Part shown: positions 51,340 to 60,709 of the stretch, in pieces
How positions within the stretch are numbered: position 1 is the first letter of the stretch
How the letters are laid out: each line of letters opens with the position of its first letter
Assembly (NCBI GenBank): GCA_037965595.1
Contig: CP150183.1
Span: 1,612,001 to 1,676,000 of the forward strand
Source: Alkalihalobacillus sp. FSL W8-0930
Lineage (GTDB): Bacteria > Bacillota > Bacilli > Bacillales > Bacillaceae_D
Direction: 5' to 3'
DNA length: 64,000 bases
The notes under the pieces: model-generated
Database searches by the model: none
Told to the model about the DNA's origin: nothing
The model's input: only the letters and a program-made list of their open reading frames with translations
Program-made: the position numbers and the translations under genes

Positions 51340-51981
51340 ATGTTTACTGGAATTATTGAGGAAGTTGGAACCATTAAAGCAATGAAGGAAACAGGCGAAG
51401 CCATCGTGATGACCATCGCAGCTAAAGAAGTGTTAACAGATGTGCATGAAGGAGATAGCATTGCCGTTAACGGTGTCTGTTTAACCGTTACCTCATACTC
51501 GGATCATGAGTTTGTGGTAGATGTTATGCCGGAAACGGTTCGAGCGTCAAGTCTTCAAGCACTAAAAACAAACTCTAAAGTGAATTTGGAACGAGCGATG
51601 CATGCAAATGGACGCTTTGGCGGACACTTTGTGTCAGGTCATGTTGACGGGATCGGAACCATTGTAAGGAAAACGGCTGAGCAAAATGCTATTTATTATA
51701 CGATTCAAGTTTCAAAGGAACTCAGACGGTACATGATACATAAAGGTTCCGTCACAGTGGATGGTACGAGTTTAACGATATTTGGCGTAGAAGAATCAAG
51801 CTTTACGATCTCCATTATTCCTCACACCGTTGAACAAACCATTATTGGAAATAAAGAAGTCGGAGATATCGTGAATATAGAATGTGATCTCGTCGGAAAA
51901 TACATTGAGCAATTTTTAGAGAACCCGCGGCAAGGTCCGATCACTTCTGGATTCTTAAAAAAACATGGATTTACATCATAG
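51340..51981 (+). CDS. ribE: Riboflavin synthase alpha subunit
   Basis: A 213-residue trimeric enzyme dismutating two lumazines to riboflavin. It has two tandem lumazine-binding repeats: MFTGIIEEVGTI ... VNGVCLTVT, then GHFVSGHVDGIGTI ... VDGTSLTIFGVE. ATG 51340 lies one base after the ribD stop with AAGGAG inside ribD, so translation is coupled. Confidence 0.94.
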   Translation: MFTGIIEEVGTIKAMKETGEAIVMTIAAKEVLTDVHEGDSIAVNGVCLTVTSYSDHEFVVDVMPETVRASSLQALKTNSKVNLERAMHANGRFGGHFVSGHVDGIGTIVRKTAEQNAIYYTIQVSKELRRYMIHKGSVTVDGTSLTIFGVEESSFTISIIPHTVEQTIIGNKEVGDIVNIECDLVGKYIEQFLENPRQGPITSGFLKKHGFTS

Positions 51982-52005
51982 GAACAGAGGGAAGGAAGTG
52001 AACAT

Positions 52006-53211
52006 ATGGAGAAATCACCGTTTGATCGAATAGAAGAAGCGATTAACGAATTAAAACAAGGAAAGGTCATCATTGTTTGTGATGATGAGGATCGGGAAAA
52101 TGAGGGTGATTTTGTAGCGATTGCAGATCAGGCAACTCCTGAGGTAATCAACTTTATGGCTGTTCATGGACGTGGACTGATCTGTGCACCTGTAAGTTCA
52201 GAGATTGCTTCTCAATTAAATTTAAGCCCGATGGTTCAGGATAGCACAGATCCTCATGAAACGGCTTTTACCGTATCCATTGATCATCAGACAAGTACTA
52301 CAGGTATATCGGCACACGAGCGTTCAGATACGGTTCGCGCTTTGGCTGATGCGGCAACTGTGTCAGGTGACTTTAAACGACCGGGCCATATCTTTCCGTT
52401 AATTGCAAAAGACGGAGGAGTTCTAAGAAGAGTTGGTCATACCGAAGCGGCTGTTGACCTTGCAAGACTTGCTGGTTCGAGACCGGCGGGTGTGATTTGT
52501 GAGATTATGAACGAAGACGGGTCAATGGCTAGAGTACCTGAGCTTCGAAAAATTGCGGATGAGCATCAGTTAAAAATGATAACGATTAAAGATCTTGTTC
52601 GGTACTGGCACCAAAAAGAGTCACTCATTACTAGAGAAATTGAGACAGTTTTACCAACAGAATACGGTGAATTTAAGATTGTAGGTTTTTCCGATACGCT
52701 GGAGGGAAAAGAAAGTGTCGCATTAGTAAAAGGAGACATTACAACAGAAGAACCCGTTCTAGTGCGAGTTCACTCTGAGTGTCTGACGGGTGATGTATTT
52801 GGGTCTCACCGATGTGACTGTGGTCCTCAACTGCATGCTGCTCTAAAGCAAATTGAAGAAGAAGGCCAGGGGGTATTACTGTATTTAAGACAGGAAGGTA
52901 GAGGTATTGGCTTATTAAATAAGCTTCGGGCCTACAAGCTTCAAGAAGAAGGCTACGATACAGTTGAAGCAAATGAGAAATTAGGCTTTCCGGCAGACCT
53001 TAGAGAGTATGGTATTGGTGCTCAAATTCTACGAGAGCTTGGTGTTCGTAAAATGAGGCTGTTAACCAATAACCCACGCAAAATTACGGGTCTTGCTGGC
53101 TATGATTTAGAAGTTGCTGAACGTGTGCCGATTCAGCTTCCACATGTTCAAGAAAACAAGAACTATCTGAAAACAAAATCAGATAAACTAGGTCATTTAT
53201 TAAAATTTTAA
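52006..53211 (+). CDS. ribBA: Bifunctional DHBP synthase/GTP cyclohydrolase II (RibBA)
   Basis: A 401-residue fusion providing both precursors of riboflavin. The N-terminal DHBP synthase domain has [11 protein letters not shown] near 26 and [16 protein letters not shown] near 145; the C-terminal GTP cyclohydrolase II has the zinc motif [17 protein letters not shown] near 258 and [12 protein letters not shown] near 297. Both active sites look complete. Third gene of the operon. Confidence 0.95.
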   Translation: MEKSPFDRIEEAINELKQGKVIIVCDDEDRENEGDFVAIADQATPEVINFMAVHGRGLICAPVSSEIASQLNLSPMVQDSTDPHETAFTVSIDHQTSTTGISAHERSDTVRALADAATVSGDFKRPGHIFPLIAKDGGVLRRVGHTEAAVDLARLAGSRPAGVICEIMNEDGSMARVPELRKIADEHQLKMITIKDLVRYWHQKESLITREIETVLPTEYGEFKIVGFSDTLEGKESVALVKGDITTEEPVLVRVHSECLTGDVFGSHRCDCGPQLHAALKQIEEEGQGVLLYLRQEGRGIGLLNKLRAYKLQEEGYDTVEANEKLGFPADLREYGIGAQILRELGVRKMRLLTNNPRKITGLAGYDLEVAERVPIQLPHVQENKNYLKTKSDKLGHLLKF

Positions 53212-53232
53212 ACAGAGATAGGAGAGAGTAAA

Positions 53233-53703
53233 ATGGGAACGATTTATGAAGGTAAGTTAACAGGAGAAGGATTAAAGATTGGGATTGTTGTCGCGAGGTT
53301 TAACGAATTTATTACAAGTAAGCTGCTATCTGGAGCAGAGGACGTACTAAAAAGACATGGCGTTAACGCCGCTGATGTTGAAGTAGCGTGGGTGCCTGGA
53401 GCATTTGAAATTCCATTTGCGGCTAAAAAGCTTGCTGACACTGGCAAATACGATGCCATCTTAACACTCGGTACAGTAATTAGAGGATCGACTCCACACT
53501 TTGATTATGTTTGTAATGAAGCTGCTAAAGGCGTGGGATCGCTGGCTTTATCTACAGGTATTCCGGTCATCTTCGGCGTATTAACAACAAACACGATTGA
53601 GCAGGCGATTGAACGAGCTGGGACAAAAGCTGGAAACAAAGGGGCAGAAACAGCGATTGCTGCCATTGAGATGGCTAATCTTAGTCGAGCAATTGACGCT
53701 TAA
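53233..53703 (+). CDS. ribH: 6,7-dimethyl-8-ribityllumazine synthase
   Basis: A 156-residue subunit forming icosahedral shells that joins DHBP with the aminouracil. Conserved [13 protein letters not shown] near 20, [14 protein letters not shown] near 55 and [15 protein letters not shown] near 79-93 (catalytic His) and [16 protein letters not shown] near 114. Last gene of the riboflavin operon, followed at once by repeat copy R4. Confidence 0.96.
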   Translation: MGTIYEGKLTGEGLKIGIVVARFNEFITSKLLSGAEDVLKRHGVNAADVEVAWVPGAFEIPFAAKKLADTGKYDAILTLGTVIRGSTPHFDYVCNEAAKGVGSLALSTGIPVIFGVLTTNTIEQAIERAGTKAGNKGAETAIAAIEMANLSRAIDA

Positions 53704-53713
53704 GAAAAGGTAA

Positions 53714-53978
53714 GAGGCTGAGGCATAACATTAATGTGGGTAGCTAAATACAACATAGCAATAAATCCGCACAGGAGAATCCTCGCACCCACAAGAACGG
53801 CCTCAGCCCCTTTTACGGAAAGGACGTCGCTACAGTGTCTTCACCGCGTTCTGTTCCGTAGGAGTCTCGGGTTCACACCCGCTCGTCTTACTAAAATACG
53901 AAAGACACAAATGGCGAATGATTCGATTGTAGAATCATTCGCCATTTTCTAGTTGATTTATAGTTTTTTCTCAGCCTC
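53714..53978 (-). repeat. Dispersed structured repeat, copy R4, inverted
   Basis: The only copy in the opposite orientation. Ends are GAGGCTGAGGCATAAC (53714) and TCTCAGCCTC (to 53978), the clearest terminal inverted repeats of the family. The hairpin (AATGGCGAATGATTC ... GAATCATTCGCCATT, 53913-53946) is intact. The right end overlaps the last codons and the stop of the DUF309 gene. Confidence 0.88.
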
Positions 53979-54504
53979 TTTGTTTTAATTCTCTTCGTTT
54001 CTTTAGTTGAAGCGCACGTTCGGCAATGACTTCGCTTCGATCTCTTCGCGAGTGTTTATGAACAAGTTCTTCTCGATCAAGCATACTCGGTGCACACCAA
54101 ACCAGTTCCTTTGCTTCACAAGCGCTACGGCACTCTAAAAGTAAACGAGGGTCATCGATGGGTAAGTTCATATCTGAAAATGATTCAGTATGTTCCATTT
54201 GGTTCAGACGATCATTGATCATTTCTAGAAGCTGATGGGAATCTAAACCAAGCTTTTTAATAGCATGCGGATCGTTTTGAATGATTCGTCGCGAGCTAGT
54301 GAACATTCTCTTTGCCCCTTCAAGATTCTGGCGCCGCTCGTGATAAAGCCCGACGGCTAGTTGGATGAGAGCGACCCAATAATGATCTCCCTTTTTGCGT
54401 GGCGTAGTCTTCCAATGTTCTTCTAGTACCTCGTGACATTCAAAATAGTCTCGATCTGTATGAAAATAGATAAGAAAATCAATATAAGCTTTTGGATAGT
54501 GCAT
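53971..54504 (-). CDS. ypuF: DUF309 family protein (YpuF-like)
   Basis: A 177-residue helical protein with the DUF309 signature YFECHEVLEEHWK at about 19-31 and LIQLAVGLYHERRQNLEGAKRMF (in part) at about 47-69; the His and Glu residues resemble a metal site, but no activity is established. It sits beside scpA as in B. subtilis. ATG 54504 has GGAGG upstream. Its final Arg, Gly and TGA come from the end of repeat R4, suggesting the original C-terminus was replaced when the repeat arrived. Confidence 0.82.
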   Translation of the reverse strand: MHYPKAYIDFLIYFHTDRDYFECHEVLEEHWKTTPRKKGDHYWVALIQLAVGLYHERRQNLEGAKRMFTSSRRIIQNDPHAIKKLGLDSHQLLEMINDRLNQMEHTESFSDMNLPIDDPRLLLECRSACEAKELVWCAPSMLDREELVHKHSRRDRSEVIAERALQLKKRRELKQRG

Positions 54505-54635
54505 GATCAAACCTCCACGTCAAACAACCTTAATGGATACAATATACCAACTGTAGCTCTTAAATAGCAAGCGTTCCACCGTAATCATAAGTATGGTATA
54601 CTCCAATTGAACGTATGCAAAAGGCCGTGATATAA

Positions 54636-55400
54636 ATGAATTCCTATAGTGTAAAAGTGGATGCATTTGAAGGACCACTAGACCTTCTTCTCCATTTAAT
54701 CAATCAAGAAGAATTAGATATTTATGATATTCCCGTTGCGCGAATTACTGATCAATACTTACATTATATTCATACAATGAATGATCTTGAACTCGATATA
54801 GCAAGCGAATATTTGGTGATGGCAGCAACGCTACTTGCGATAAAAAGTAAAATGCTCCTACCTAAAGAATCAACAGAGCTGTTTGAAGACGAATGGTCTA
54901 TGGAAGAAGATGACGATCCTCGAGATGAATTAATGTATCAGCTCATTGAGTATCGTAAATACAAAGAAGCAGCTGAGACGCTTAAAGATAAGGAACAAGA
55001 GCGCAGTTTAATTCATACAAAACCACCTGAGGATCTTGATCCATACATAACGGAACAGGAACGCAGGGATCTTGCCATTCAAGGCGTTTCATTGTTTGAT
55101 ATGCTATCTGCTTATCAAAAGCTGATGAAACGAAAAACATTTAGTACACCACAAACACGAACAATTAAAAGTCAAGAATATTCAATTGAAGAAAAGATGG
55201 ATGAAGTGATGAACCTGATTTTTCAAACTCAGGGTCCCAAGCGATTTGAAGATTTATTTGAATCAGGTGAAAAAAGCCAGCTGGTCGTGACGTTCTTAGC
55301 GGTACTTGAGCTTATGAAAACAAACGTTATTCGCTGTGAACAGCACGATCACTTTTCGGATATTTTGATTTACCAGGCTGGCGGAGGGATTAGTGCATGA
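54636..55400 (+). CDS. scpA: Segregation and condensation protein A (kleisin)
   Basis: A 254-residue kleisin that bridges SMC heads with ScpB for chromosome condensation and segregation. N-terminal YSVKVDAFEGPLDLLLHLIN at 3-22 and YDIPVARITDQYL are diagnostic; the acidic middle (ELFEDEWSMEEDDDPRDE) links to a winged-helix C-terminus (VVTFLAVLELMKTNVI). It overlaps scpB by four bases (ATGA). The ribosome site is weak. Confidence 0.95.
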   Translation: MNSYSVKVDAFEGPLDLLLHLINQEELDIYDIPVARITDQYLHYIHTMNDLELDIASEYLVMAATLLAIKSKMLLPKESTELFEDEWSMEEDDDPRDELMYQLIEYRKYKEAAETLKDKEQERSLIHTKPPEDLDPYITEQERRDLAIQGVSLFDMLSAYQKLMKRKTFSTPQTRTIKSQEYSIEEKMDEVMNLIFQTQGPKRFEDLFESGEKSQLVVTFLAVLELMKTNVIRCEQHDHFSDILIYQAGGGISA

Positions 55401-55981
55401 AGAAAGAAGAGTTACATGCAGTGATAGAAGGACTGCTATTTGTGACAGGCGATGAGGGTTTAACCTATCAACAGCTGTCGGACGTACTAGAATTAGAGGA
55501 AAGTGATGTGAACGCGGCAGTTACAAGCTTAAAGCAATCGTTTTCTGACATGAATCGAGGGTTGCAGCTCATTGAAACAGCTGGTGTTTTAAAGCTTGCA
55601 ACTCTTCCTGAACATACATCTTATTTTAAGAAGCTTGCATCTTCACCTATCCATTCAGGCTTATCACGTGCAGCACTGGAGACTCTCGCAATCGTTGCAT
55701 ATAAGCAGCCCATTACTAGAGTTGAGATTGATGAAGTGAGAGGAGTAAAGTCTGAGAAATCACTCCAATCACTTGTCTCAAAGCTCCTTGTCACGGACGT
55801 CGGAAGGGTCTCCGGTACTGGACGGGCCATTCTTTACGGAACAACGGATTATTTTTTAGACCATTTTGGACTAACAGATCTCTCGGAACTTCCTCCATTA
55901 CCTGAAGGAGATAATGATGAATTCTCTGAAGATGAAGCTGACCTCTTCTTTCAAAAAATGAATGAATCAGAAGATCAATGA
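55397..55981 (+). CDS. scpB: Segregation and condensation protein B
   Basis: A 194-residue protein of two winged-helix domains: EELHAVIEGLLFVTGDEGLT (4-23) and RAALETLAIVAYKQPITRVEIDEVRGVKS (in parts) near 92-120, ending YGTTDYFLDHFGL. It dimerises and wraps ScpA. The ATG overlaps the scpA stop. A terminator follows. Confidence 0.95.
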   Translation: MKKEELHAVIEGLLFVTGDEGLTYQQLSDVLELEESDVNAAVTSLKQSFSDMNRGLQLIETAGVLKLATLPEHTSYFKKLASSPIHSGLSRAALETLAIVAYKQPITRVEIDEVRGVKSEKSLQSLVSKLLVTDVGRVSGTGRAILYGTTDYFLDHFGLTDLSELPPLPEGDNDEFSEDEADLFFQKMNESEDQ

Positions 55982-55998
55982 ATGGAAGGGAAAAAGCA

Positions 55999-56034
55999 AC
56001 GAACGATTTATACCCATGAATCGTTCGTTTTTTT
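55999..56034 (+). terminator. Intrinsic terminator after scpB
   Basis: ACGAACGATT pairs with AATCGTTCGT around a ten-base loop, then a T run. Confidence 0.9.
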
Positions 56035-56119
56035 ATGCACTTTATCCTGTTAAAATCCTAATCACAATCTAGGCATTAACACATACAATAACCCAAACGA
56101 AAAATTAGGGGGCTTTGTT

Positions 56120-56998
56120 TTGAGTGAATACATTCAGTCCATTGTAAATTGGGCGCAGCATTTGGAACAGAAATGGCTTGAGAATATAGTGTCACTAAAG
56201 CGCAACCAAATTGTTACAGACCCATTTGAACAAGCACTTTTTCATTTACGTGAAGGACTCACTTATCGTTCTCATGATGAAGCGTTTATCGTACAATTAG
56301 CGGATGAAGCGTACCGACAATGGAATCTATTGCAAAATTTTAGTCAGCAAAACGGTGTGGTTGATGAGAACCCTGTACCCATTGGCGGACATACTCTTCC
56401 ACCACTGCCTTATGAAGCAAATGCATTAGAACCTTATATAGACGCAGAAACGATGCGTATTCATCATGACATTCTCCACAAAAAATATGTAGATGATTTA
56501 AATAAAGCTGAACTTGAGCTTCAGCAGGCAAGAAGAACAGGTGACTTTGATTTGGTGAAGCACTGGGAAAGAGAGCTTGCGTTTAACGGGGCAGGTCATT
56601 ATTTACACACCTTGTTTTGGATGGTGATGTCTCCTAATGGCGGAGGAGCACCTATGGGGGAGCTTGCCACTCAGATCCAAAAGGATTTTGGAAACTTCCA
56701 GCAGTTTAAAGCTCATTTCTCAGCTGCTGCAGAAAAGGTCGAAGGGGGAGGCTGGGCAATACTCGTTTGGAGCCCACGATCACATCGTCTAGAAATCCTT
56801 CAGGCAGAGAAGCATCAAAACCTATCGCAGCAGGACCAAGTCCCATTACTCGTGCTAGATGTCTGGGAACACTCCTATTATTTAAAATACAAAAATGTAC
56901 GTAAGGATTACATTGAGCAGTGGTGGAATGTTGTAAATTGGCAAGAGGTTTCAAAACGATTTGCTGAAGCCAAGAAATTACGCTGGCAGCCCTATTAA
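56120..56998 (+). CDS. sodF: Iron/manganese superoxide dismutase, SodF-like with N-terminal extension
   Basis: A 292-residue protein: residues about 92-285 form an Fe/Mn-SOD (GGHTLPPLPYEANALEPYID), and the first 90 are a helical extension of unknown role, as in B. subtilis SodF. Metal ligands are seen: His in MRIHHDILHKKYVD (about 115), His in NGAGHYLHTLFW (about 160), and Asp/His in LVLDVWEHSYYLKY (about 248 and 252). TTG start after a GGGGG-rich site. Probably active in dismutation; metal preference cannot be told. Confidence 0.85.
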   Translation: MSEYIQSIVNWAQHLEQKWLENIVSLKRNQIVTDPFEQALFHLREGLTYRSHDEAFIVQLADEAYRQWNLLQNFSQQNGVVDENPVPIGGHTLPPLPYEANALEPYIDAETMRIHHDILHKKYVDDLNKAELELQQARRTGDFDLVKHWERELAFNGAGHYLHTLFWMVMSPNGGGAPMGELATQIQKDFGNFQQFKAHFSAAAEKVEGGGWAILVWSPRSHRLEILQAEKHQNLSQQDQVPLLVLDVWEHSYYLKYKNVRKDYIEQWWNVVNWQEVSKRFAEAKKLRWQPY

Positions 56999-57013
56999 GT
57001 CTAAGAATTCAAA

Positions 57014-57275
57014 CTAGCCTAAGACAAAACTAAAAATCAATAAGAAAATGGCGAATGATTTAACGGTCTAATCATTCGCCATTTGTGTTTTTGAGAAACC
57101 GAGCGTAAGGAGAATCCGAGACTCCTACGGAACAGAACGAGGTGAAGACACTGTAGCGGCGCTTTATCCGCGAAAGGGGCTGAGGCCGTTCTTGTGGGTG
57201 CGAGGAATTCTCCTGTGGCGGATTTATTGCTATATTTGTGTTAAAATCTTTAATTTAAAATGATGTCCCGGCCTC
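57014..57275 (+). repeat. Dispersed structured repeat, copy R5
   Basis: It starts near TAGCCTAAGACAAAAC and ends TGTCCCGGCCTC. The hairpin pairs AATGGCGAATGATT with AATCATTCGCCATT; the core CGAGACTCCTACGGAACAGAACGAGG-type sequence (in parts) is shared with R2 and R6. It fills the gap between sodF and the exporter gene. Confidence 0.87.
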
Positions 57276-57293
57276 TTTCACTCTTTTATTTTT

Positions 57294-58253
57294 CTATGAC
57301 GCTTTCTGATTGAACAAGATCTTTTTGGTATTCTTATAGGTGAGGTACGCGTGTAGGAGTAATCCAGCAATAATGATAACAATACCAAACAAGGCAATCC
57401 CTTTTGGTGGGGCAATGGATAATAAAAGCATTTCTCCAATAATAACAAAGAGAATTTGCATGGATTGTGTAGCCTCCACCGAAGCAAGACGAGCTTGGTC
57501 GTGCCTCACTTGGTTTGTAGCATAGAACAATAGTGTTGTGGCAATGACTCCTGAGCTTAACCCAACAATGCTTGACTGCGTAACTTGTGAGGCTGATGGC
57601 AAGCCTGTTTGCACAAAACCGATACATGCAATAATGAACCAAAACGGCAAACTTGCAAGGGTCATGCCAAAGACGCGCTCAATGGTTTCAAGTCGGCCGC
57701 CACAAACCTCCATCATTTTGCGATTACCGAGCGGGAAGGCGAAAGCAGCAATAACAACCGGACCAATACCGAGTACAATTTCTGTTGTTGATAGCGATCG
57801 TGCATTTGGAATTTGAATGAGTATGACCCCAAGTAAGATAAAGATTGAAACAGCTAACGTTGATAATGGAATGGTAGATCGTTTTGTGATTGATCCATGT
57901 TTCATTAAGAATAACGGAGCAAGTAAAGCACCACATATGATGGTTAGCTGCCAAGTTCCAGCGAGCAGCCAGCCTGGTCCATAGGATGCGGCGAATGTAA
58001 TCGGTACATAAAACAAAACAAAGCCTACAAAACTCCAGATAAGCCATTGTATCGGCTGTTTTTTCATTTCTTGAAGTAAGAGCATCAGTTTACGTCGAAA
58101 CAATACAAGAATGAAAAGAAACGGTACCATGGAAAAGAAGCGTAGAGAAGAGGACCACATCCAACTTCCACCATCCAGCTCCATTGAACGGTTTAAGATG
58201 AATGTAACAGCAAAGAATGCAGAAGCAAGTAAGCCAATCAATAATTCTTTCAT
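57294..58253 (-). CDS. Multidrug resistance efflux transporter family protein (EmrE-like, 10 TM EamA fold)
   Basis: A 319-residue membrane protein with ten helices in two EamA-like halves: LIGLLASAFFAVTFILNRSMEL at 4-25 (in part), PGWLLAGTWQLTIICG near 94, and VRHDQARLASVEATQSMQILFVIIGE (in parts) near 248. It fits the 'multidrug resistance efflux transporter' family PF13536 within the DMT superfamily. The substrate is unknown. It is divergent from an XRE-cupin regulator with a large palindrome between, so its expression is likely ligand-controlled. Confidence 0.8.
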   Translation of the reverse strand: MKELLIGLLASAFFAVTFILNRSMELDGGSWMWSSSLRFFSMVPFLFILVLFRRKLMLLLQEMKKQPIQWLIWSFVGFVLFYVPITFAASYGPGWLLAGTWQLTIICGALLAPLFLMKHGSITKRSTIPLSTLAVSIFILLGVILIQIPNARSLSTTEIVLGIGPVVIAAFAFPLGNRKMMEVCGGRLETIERVFGMTLASLPFWFIIACIGFVQTGLPSASQVTQSSIVGLSSGVIATTLLFYATNQVRHDQARLASVEATQSMQILFVIIGEMLLLSIAPPKGIALFGIVIIIAGLLLHAYLTYKNTKKILFNQKAS

Positions 58254-58269
58254 AATAGCCTCATTTCAT

Positions 58270-58302
58270 ATACTATAATATATATTTTGTATATTATAGT
58301 AT
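58270..58302. promoter_or_regulatory. 33-bp inverted repeat between exporter and XRE-cupin regulator
   Basis: ATACTATAATATA (58270-58282) and TATATTATAGTAT (58290-58302) are perfect 13-base arms with a seven-base spacer. The site is 17 bases upstream of the exporter start and contains TATAAT-like sequences on both strands, so a bound regulator could control both promoters. Confidence 0.75.
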
Positions 58303-58337
58303 CATAAGTGTAAAAAGAAAAGGAGTGTTTATACCCT

Positions 58338-58907
58338 TTGAATCGATATGAAAATGAAAAGCAATTCACCACTCAAATAGGAAGTACGCTACGAAAGGTC
58401 CGATTGGAGAAGCAATTAAGCATTCAAGAGCTAGCTGACCGCTCCTCGGTAAGTGCGTTAACGCTTGGTAAAATTGAAAGAGGGGAAGCAAATCCATCCT
58501 TAGCTGTCATATGGAAAATCGCAAATGCACTAAGTATACCGATATCCGCTCTGTTAAAAGAAACAGAAGATGTACAAATTTCGCGTAGTCATGATGGGAA
58601 CAAAGTATATAGTGTAGATGGCGTTTGTCTTCTCGAGCCAATGTTTGATGACCGAGTATATGGACCAGTGGAGGTTCACCGAGCGTTCTTAAAACCGAAT
58701 AGCACATATCGTCCTGGAAAACATCAAGAAGGCGTTGTTGAATATGTAACGGTCATGAGGGGAGAGGTCACGGTCTGGATTGAAGAGCGGCCAACTGAAT
58801 TGTCTACATATGATGCCGTTAAGTTTGAAGCAGATGTGGAGCATGCGTATGAAAATCGCTCCAACGAAGAAGCAGTTCTCCATTTTGTCATGACGTATTC
58901 AACATGA
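58338..58907 (+). CDS. XRE-family regulator with C-terminal cupin domain
   Basis: A 189-residue two-domain regulator. The helix-turn-helix at about 13-67 includes LRKVRLEKQLSIQELADRS and LTLGKIERGEANPSLAVIWKIA (in parts); the cupin domain follows from about 100 to 185 (YRPGKHQEGVVEYVTVMRGEVTVW in parts), with a Pro-Gly-x-His motif that could bind a metal or small ligand. TTG start after GGAGTG. It is divergent from the exporter; regulation of that gene is inferred from the shared palindrome. Confidence 0.87.
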   Translation: MNRYENEKQFTTQIGSTLRKVRLEKQLSIQELADRSSVSALTLGKIERGEANPSLAVIWKIANALSIPISALLKETEDVQISRSHDGNKVYSVDGVCLLEPMFDDRVYGPVEVHRAFLKPNSTYRPGKHQEGVVEYVTVMRGEVTVWIEERPTELSTYDAVKFEADVEHAYENRSNEEAVLHFVMTYST

Positions 58908-58937
58908 AGGGTTTGGGTGGTAGAATATATAAAAAAT

Positions 58938-59207
58938 GTGGTTAAGACAAAACTATAAATCAACTAGAAAATGACGAATGATTCTAAGATTGAATCATTC
59001 GTCATTCGTGTTTATCTTATTTTAGTAAGACGAGCGGAAGGAGAACCCGAGACTCCTACGGAACAGAACGCGGTGAAGACACTGTAGCGGCGCTTTCCCC
59101 GTGGAAGGGGCTGAGGCCGTTCCCGTGGAAAGCGAGGGATTCTCCTGTAGCGGATTTATTCCTATGTTTGTGTTTTGCTACCCAGATTCATGTTATGTCC
59201 CAGTCTC
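58938..59207 (+). repeat. Dispersed structured repeat, copy R6
   Basis: It starts GTGGTTAAGACAAAAC and ends GTTATGTCCCAGTCTC. The hairpin arms are AATGACGAATGATTC and GAATCATTCGTCATT, again with a compensatory change (GAC/GTC) relative to GGC/GCC in other copies. It fills the stretch between the XRE-cupin gene and cls. Confidence 0.88.
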
Positions 59208-59218
59208 GTGTTTATCTT

Positions 59219-60679
59219 TTATAAGATAGGCGAAAGTAATCTTGAAATGGACTCTTTAAATCGAATCCATTTTGGTCGTTGCTCATAGATCTCCAACGTG
59301 TAAAGCTTAGAAAGCTTTAAGTCCTCATCAAACTTCGCTAAAAGCTTTTCAGCCAACTCTTTTTCATAAATAAATGCATTGACTTCAAAGTTTAGCTTAA
59401 AGCTTCTCATATCAATATTTGCTGTACCAACTGAGCTTATTTTACGATCGACAATTAAGGTTTTCGCATGAATAAACCCATTTTCATATGTGTAAACCTT
59501 TGCTCCCACTTTTAATAATTCGCCTACATGGGAAAGTGTGGCCCAGTAAACAAACATGTGGTCAGGTTTATTTGGAATAATGATTTGAACATTAATTCCA
59601 CTTAAGCAAGCGACCTTTAGCGCATCAAGCAGTGTTTGGTCTGGAATAAAGTATGGAGTCTGAATATAAATGGAATCTTCAGCCTTCATGATCATTTTTA
59701 GGTAGCCACTTTTAATTTGCTCCCACTCTGAGTCAGGCCCACTTGATACCATTTGAATCGGAGTGGATCCAGTTGATTCAATCGTTGGAAAGTAGCGATC
59801 CTCATAAGAGATATGATAATTTTTGGCGGCTTGGTTCCAATCGAGAATAAACCGAGTTTGAATCGAATGGACGGCAGGACCTTTTAATCGCAAATGCGTA
59901 TCGCGCCAGTAACCGAACTTTTTACTTTTTCCTAAGTATTCGTCTCCAACATTAAATCCACCCACATATCCTAAAGATCCATCAATATTAATTAATTTGC
60001 GATGGTTCCGGTAATTAAGACGAAGATTCACAGGTGAAAGCTTTGAGGGGAAAAACACACCAATCTCACCGCCCGCTTGCTCAAGCTCAGAAAGGTGCTT
60101 TCTTTTTAAACTTCGCGATCCCAAATCATCATATAAGAAACGAACCTTAACGCCTTCACGAGCTCTGGCTGTGAGTGCTCGAATGATCTTCTTACCAATT
60201 TCATCGTTCCGGAATATATAATACTGCATGTGAATGAATGATTTTGCGTTTTTGATATCTAAAAGCAACTGCTCAAATTTCTCATGACCATCCGTAAATA
60301 GACGAACCTCATTATTCTTCGTTAAAATCGCGTCGTTATTAATCAGCATCATATAGATTAAGTCACGACTCTCATCAACAACCGGTTCATTAAAGGCAAA
60401 ATCAGGGTCCTTAATATGTTCTTTTTGCTCTTCAATCACACTTTCAATGCCAATCTTTTGAATACCTTCCCACTCAAACATCTTTCTCCGCGATAAGGTC
60501 TGACCAATTAATAAATAAATGATAAAGCCTAAAAACGGAATAAAGTAGAGAACAAGTAACCATGCCCATGTTGATGTGGCATCTTTTCTTTCGATAAAGA
60601 TGAGCACTGTGGCTAGGAGGAGATTCACAATAAACAAGATAATTGCGAGTGTGTTAATAATGTCGAATTCAATTGTCAT
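59219..60679 (-). CDS. cls: Cardiolipin synthase
   Basis: A 486-residue membrane phospholipase D-family enzyme that condenses two phosphatidylglycerols into cardiolipin and glycerol. Two N-terminal helices (about 5-60), then two HKD motifs: HRKLINIDGSLGYVGG near 226 and HAKTLIVDRKISSVGTANID near 405. The ATG at 60679 is set by a GGCAGG site; 60685 is possible. It lies 31 bases downstream of aarF on the same strand. Confidence 0.93.
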   Translation of the reverse strand: MTIEFDIINTLAIILFIVNLLLATVLIFIERKDATSTWAWLLVLYFIPFLGFIIYLLIGQTLSRRKMFEWEGIQKIGIESVIEEQKEHIKDPDFAFNEPVVDESRDLIYMMLINNDAILTKNNEVRLFTDGHEKFEQLLLDIKNAKSFIHMQYYIFRNDEIGKKIIRALTARAREGVKVRFLYDDLGSRSLKRKHLSELEQAGGEIGVFFPSKLSPVNLRLNYRNHRKLINIDGSLGYVGGFNVGDEYLGKSKKFGYWRDTHLRLKGPAVHSIQTRFILDWNQAAKNYHISYEDRYFPTIESTGSTPIQMVSSGPDSEWEQIKSGYLKMIMKAEDSIYIQTPYFIPDQTLLDALKVACLSGINVQIIIPNKPDHMFVYWATLSHVGELLKVGAKVYTYENGFIHAKTLIVDRKISSVGTANIDMRSFKLNFEVNAFIYEKELAEKLLAKFDEDLKLSKLYTLEIYEQRPKWIRFKESISRLLSPIL

Positions 60680-60709
60680 ATACATACCTGCCAACTTTGT
60701 ATTTTCTTG

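Noticed and set aside
57340-58047. Several ORFs antisense to the exporter gene
   Set aside because: Shadows of a hydrophobic reading frame; none has a ribosome site or family-like motif.
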